Shown piece by piece: positions 61,653-64,000 of a DNA stretch of 64,000 nt. Source of the stretch: Ustulina deusta (taxonomy: Eukaryota; Ascomycota; Sordariomycetes; Xylariales; Xylariaceae). The notes under the pieces were generated by a model. The model did not search any database and was not told where the DNA came from. It saw only the letters and a program-made list of their open reading frames with translations. The translations under genes and the position numbers were made by a program. Numbering within the stretch: the stretch's first letter is position 1; each line of letters opens with the position of its first letter. The stretch is taken from assembly GCA_023159155.1 (NCBI GenBank), contig JAJNNX010000058.1, positions 186,001 to 250,000 of the forward strand, in the 5' to 3' direction.

Positions 61653-63276
61653 CTAAACAACATCATCTTGGTCTTCAATCTCTCTGCCTAACATAGGAAC
61701 ACCTTCAATTCTCGCGTCTCCCACATCTTGGCCCCCGGTCCCCTTCATTGCCGCCTCGTTACCCTTACCAACCGCTACCCAGACTGCTCCTGTACTAATC
61801 ATAGCGCAGCCGGTGAGGCTCATCCAGCCCATTTTCGTTCCCCAGACGAAACGATCGAAGCCGGCCGCGAAAATCATATGCGTGTATGTCATGGCCGTGG
61901 CCCTATTGCTTCGTTCCGCTGCCAAGCCTTTCGTGAGGAGGACCTGTACCGCTAATCCACAAGCTGTGGTGAGCAGTAGGAAACCCCATTGGCGTCCAGA
62001 GGAAGGGAATGCGAGCCGTAGGTCAGGCTGTCCGATGTGCAGATATGGCGCCAAGTACAGCACGCAGAGACTTATTATCACACACAGACTACTGAAGTAG
62101 TTCACTGATATGAGGGCGTGTGTTCGTTGCCCGATGGCACGCAGTGTTGTGAAGGCGAAAGAGCTCCCTAGGACCCCCAAGAGAGCTACGCCGATGGCGA
62201 CTAGGCGTTCAGATGTCGTGGGTATGTGAGAGTCGACGATTGCTGCCCCAGTTGTATCCGATTCTTGAATCATCGCCGTTGCATTTCCGATAGTCTCTAG
62301 GGCCGCCTGAACAGCCCCTTCCCCCTGAGCCGGATTCGAAAACAAGCTCGTGGGTTTCGTGATCAACACCACACCCCCTAGAGCCAAGAACGACGCAAGC
62401 TGCTCAGTCCGTGTATATGGATCCTTAAGGAAAAGATGACACCAATACCCTGCCAGGTTCGGCGCTAGGAACGTAATAACAGTTGCCTCCGCAAGCGGTA
62501 GGTACTTAATTGAGTACCAAATTCCGTAGATCCCAAAGAAGCCCGAGACGCCACGGGCTACAAGTAACGCCCGGACTTTTGGATTACCACTACAACATTC
62601 AATGTTAGTTATCGCTATTTTAGGTATGATTCATAAGAGGTTTCAGCTGTGTGAAAAGCCCCCATGACGTGATTCTAGTTCGAAAAGAACCCTCCACTCT
62701 TTAAAATAACGAAAATAGGAAACAAAAAAAATCACCCCGAGTTACTTACAGCACGCCGTAGGGGATCCGCTGCCAGACAATGTAGAGAGAGCACCCGACG
62801 GTCGTTATAAGCATGCGCCAGAATAGGAGCTGCATGGGATGAAGCTTCGTGTCGACATCGCCTAGCTCAAGGAGGCGCGCGAATAGGTTCATCAATGCTC
62901 CAAAGAGTTGTGCACTAACCACGAGGATGGAGCCTTTGTGTTTTTCCCACTGAGAAACACAGAATCTATGCATATTTGTGTGCCTAGAGACCTCACCAGG
63001 AGGCGGTATCGATGCCGCTCTTATCGATGTGGGAAGTAGGAAATGACCCTGAAAGTTTCGTGCCGGTGACGCCTGTCCATCTCGGTGGATGGATCTTTGG
63101 GGGGTACGTCGGAGGTCGCTAGTATCGAACAGATTCGCATCTATTTTGCTTTGCCTGTCGTCCTCTCTATGCCCATAGGGTGTCGGTGGAGCGGGATCAC
63201 CCGTGGTACGTTGCAAGTCCTCGAGGTAGTGGTTTTTGGGTCCATCAGTCGGATATTTCACTGCTGGTGAAGTCAT
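61653..63276 (-). CDS. EamA/DMT-superfamily integral membrane transporter
   Basis: Exons 63276-62750 and 62589-61653 give 487 residues; GTAAGT donor and TTGTAG acceptor, with phases matching. About 110 hydrophilic residues lead into roughly ten hydrophobic segments in two similar halves. First half: SILVVSAQLFGALMNLFARL, LLFWRMLITTVGCSLYIVW, FFGIYGIWYSIKYLPLAEAT, ITFLAPNLAGYW and LALGGVVLITKP. Second half: AIGVALLGVLGSSFAFTTLR, SLCVIISLCVLYLAPYL, FLLLTTACGLAVQVLLTKGL and LTGCAMISTGAVWVAVGK. YLPLAEATVI and FLAPNLAGYW are typical of EamA proteins of the drug/metabolite transporter superfamily. The substrate is unknown; the location is plasma or an internal membrane. The tail is acidic (EIEDQDDVV). 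Complete. Confidence 0.85.
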
Positions 63277-64000
63277 GGTCTACTTCTAGGAGCCAACTTA
63301 TCACGAGTCGAGACAGGAACGAATACTTCACTCCTGAAACCATAATCGAAGGTTTTGCAAACATGGGATGGAGAAAAGGGTGCCGTCTCTTTATTGCTAG
63401 GCACAGTAAGATGACTTTCAGGCGAGGAACCGAGATACGGGACTCGGACACACAACAATTGAACTCGGATGCGTCAGCAAAGGAATCCCATCCTCATCGT
63501 CTGTCTGGTAGGCCCACTCTCATAGCTTATCACCCGCTGCAAGATGCGTGAGCAGGTCAACCCAACAAGGTTGCTTGAACCTAAAGCTTGCGAAGCTCGG
63601 ATGCACCGCCTATTGAATATCACAGTCTTAACTCCTCAGATCTATGCTCGATGTGGTAGCCATGGGGCCTTTAGAGTCTCGAATAGCAACAACTACCCTA
63701 CCGTCCATGTTGTATTATTATGGCGGCAGAATTGCCGGAACGGTACTGGGCTCCAAAACGTTGCGCCGATATCGCCAGATGGATGGAAGTTGGGACACAA
63801 GAGTTTGAATCGGAACTACCCCGCGAGATCCCGGGATAATGAAATCCAGATTGTGGAGTACCATCGGTAGTCGTTGTGACGGGGCGGCAATAACAATAAG
63901 AAGGACAGAGAATATCGGGAATAGGCTTTAAGGCTACCTACGTAGTCTCCGGCATCTTTTTGGCTTTCGAGGAGCCTAGTAGCGCTGAACCGCCAAGTGG
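63277..64000. other. Intergenic at the right edge
   Basis: Promoter side of the EamA gene. A frame at 63544-63870 (108 codons) has no motif and is not called. Confidence 0.5.

Overview
The window looks like nuclear DNA of a filamentous ascomycete (Pezizomycotina, probably a Sordariomycete). The grounds are short introns with GTRNGT donors, CTAAC-type branch sites and YAG acceptors; fungal-only families (DUF6594, the fungal CPFYK zinc-finger family, a MATA-HMG factor, a p150Glued/ro-3 type dynactin); and an AT block with the fingerprint of repeat-induced point mutation (RIP). No tRNA, rRNA, CRISPR array, telomere repeat or intact transposon was recognised.

The window has two parts. The left two thirds (about 1-42,300) is an accessory, gene-poor part. 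It opens with a 5.3 kb RIP-destroyed repeat. Then come isolated genes: a zinc-finger protein whose 3' end changes frame (6904-9166), an intact four-exon DUF6594 membrane protein (10274-11474), a second protein of the same zinc-finger family (17314-18051), a broken fungal membrane-protein gene with a GC-AG intron (18748-20313), a Ser/Thr kinase ending in two 38-residue repeats (21289-23624), a multiply frameshifted HeLo-like/kinase-like gene (24503-25730), and a GH64 beta-1,3-glucanase frame with one stop codon just after its signal peptide (27143-28522). From 28.5 to 42.3 kb I see no convincing gene.

The right third (42,325-63,276) is a compact housekeeping block with intact genes: a CaMKK/Sak1/Ssp1-type kinase, the SRP subunit Sec65, dynactin p150Glued, a Rox1/Ste11-like HMG-box factor, the AAA+ helicase Rvb1, and an EamA-type transporter. 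These genes serve unrelated core functions (SNF1/AMPK activation, protein targeting, dynein transport, transcription, chromatin remodelling, membrane transport). They are neighbours, not an operon.

The main signal is the contrast between the two parts. Next to the RIP block, several genes of lineage-variable families carry single nonsense or frameshift lesions in otherwise well-kept frames, as expected of recently inactivated or allelic pseudogenes; the block from 42 kb on shows no such damage. All exon joins were made by eye from splice consensus and reading phase. No database search was run, and family names rest on recognised motifs.
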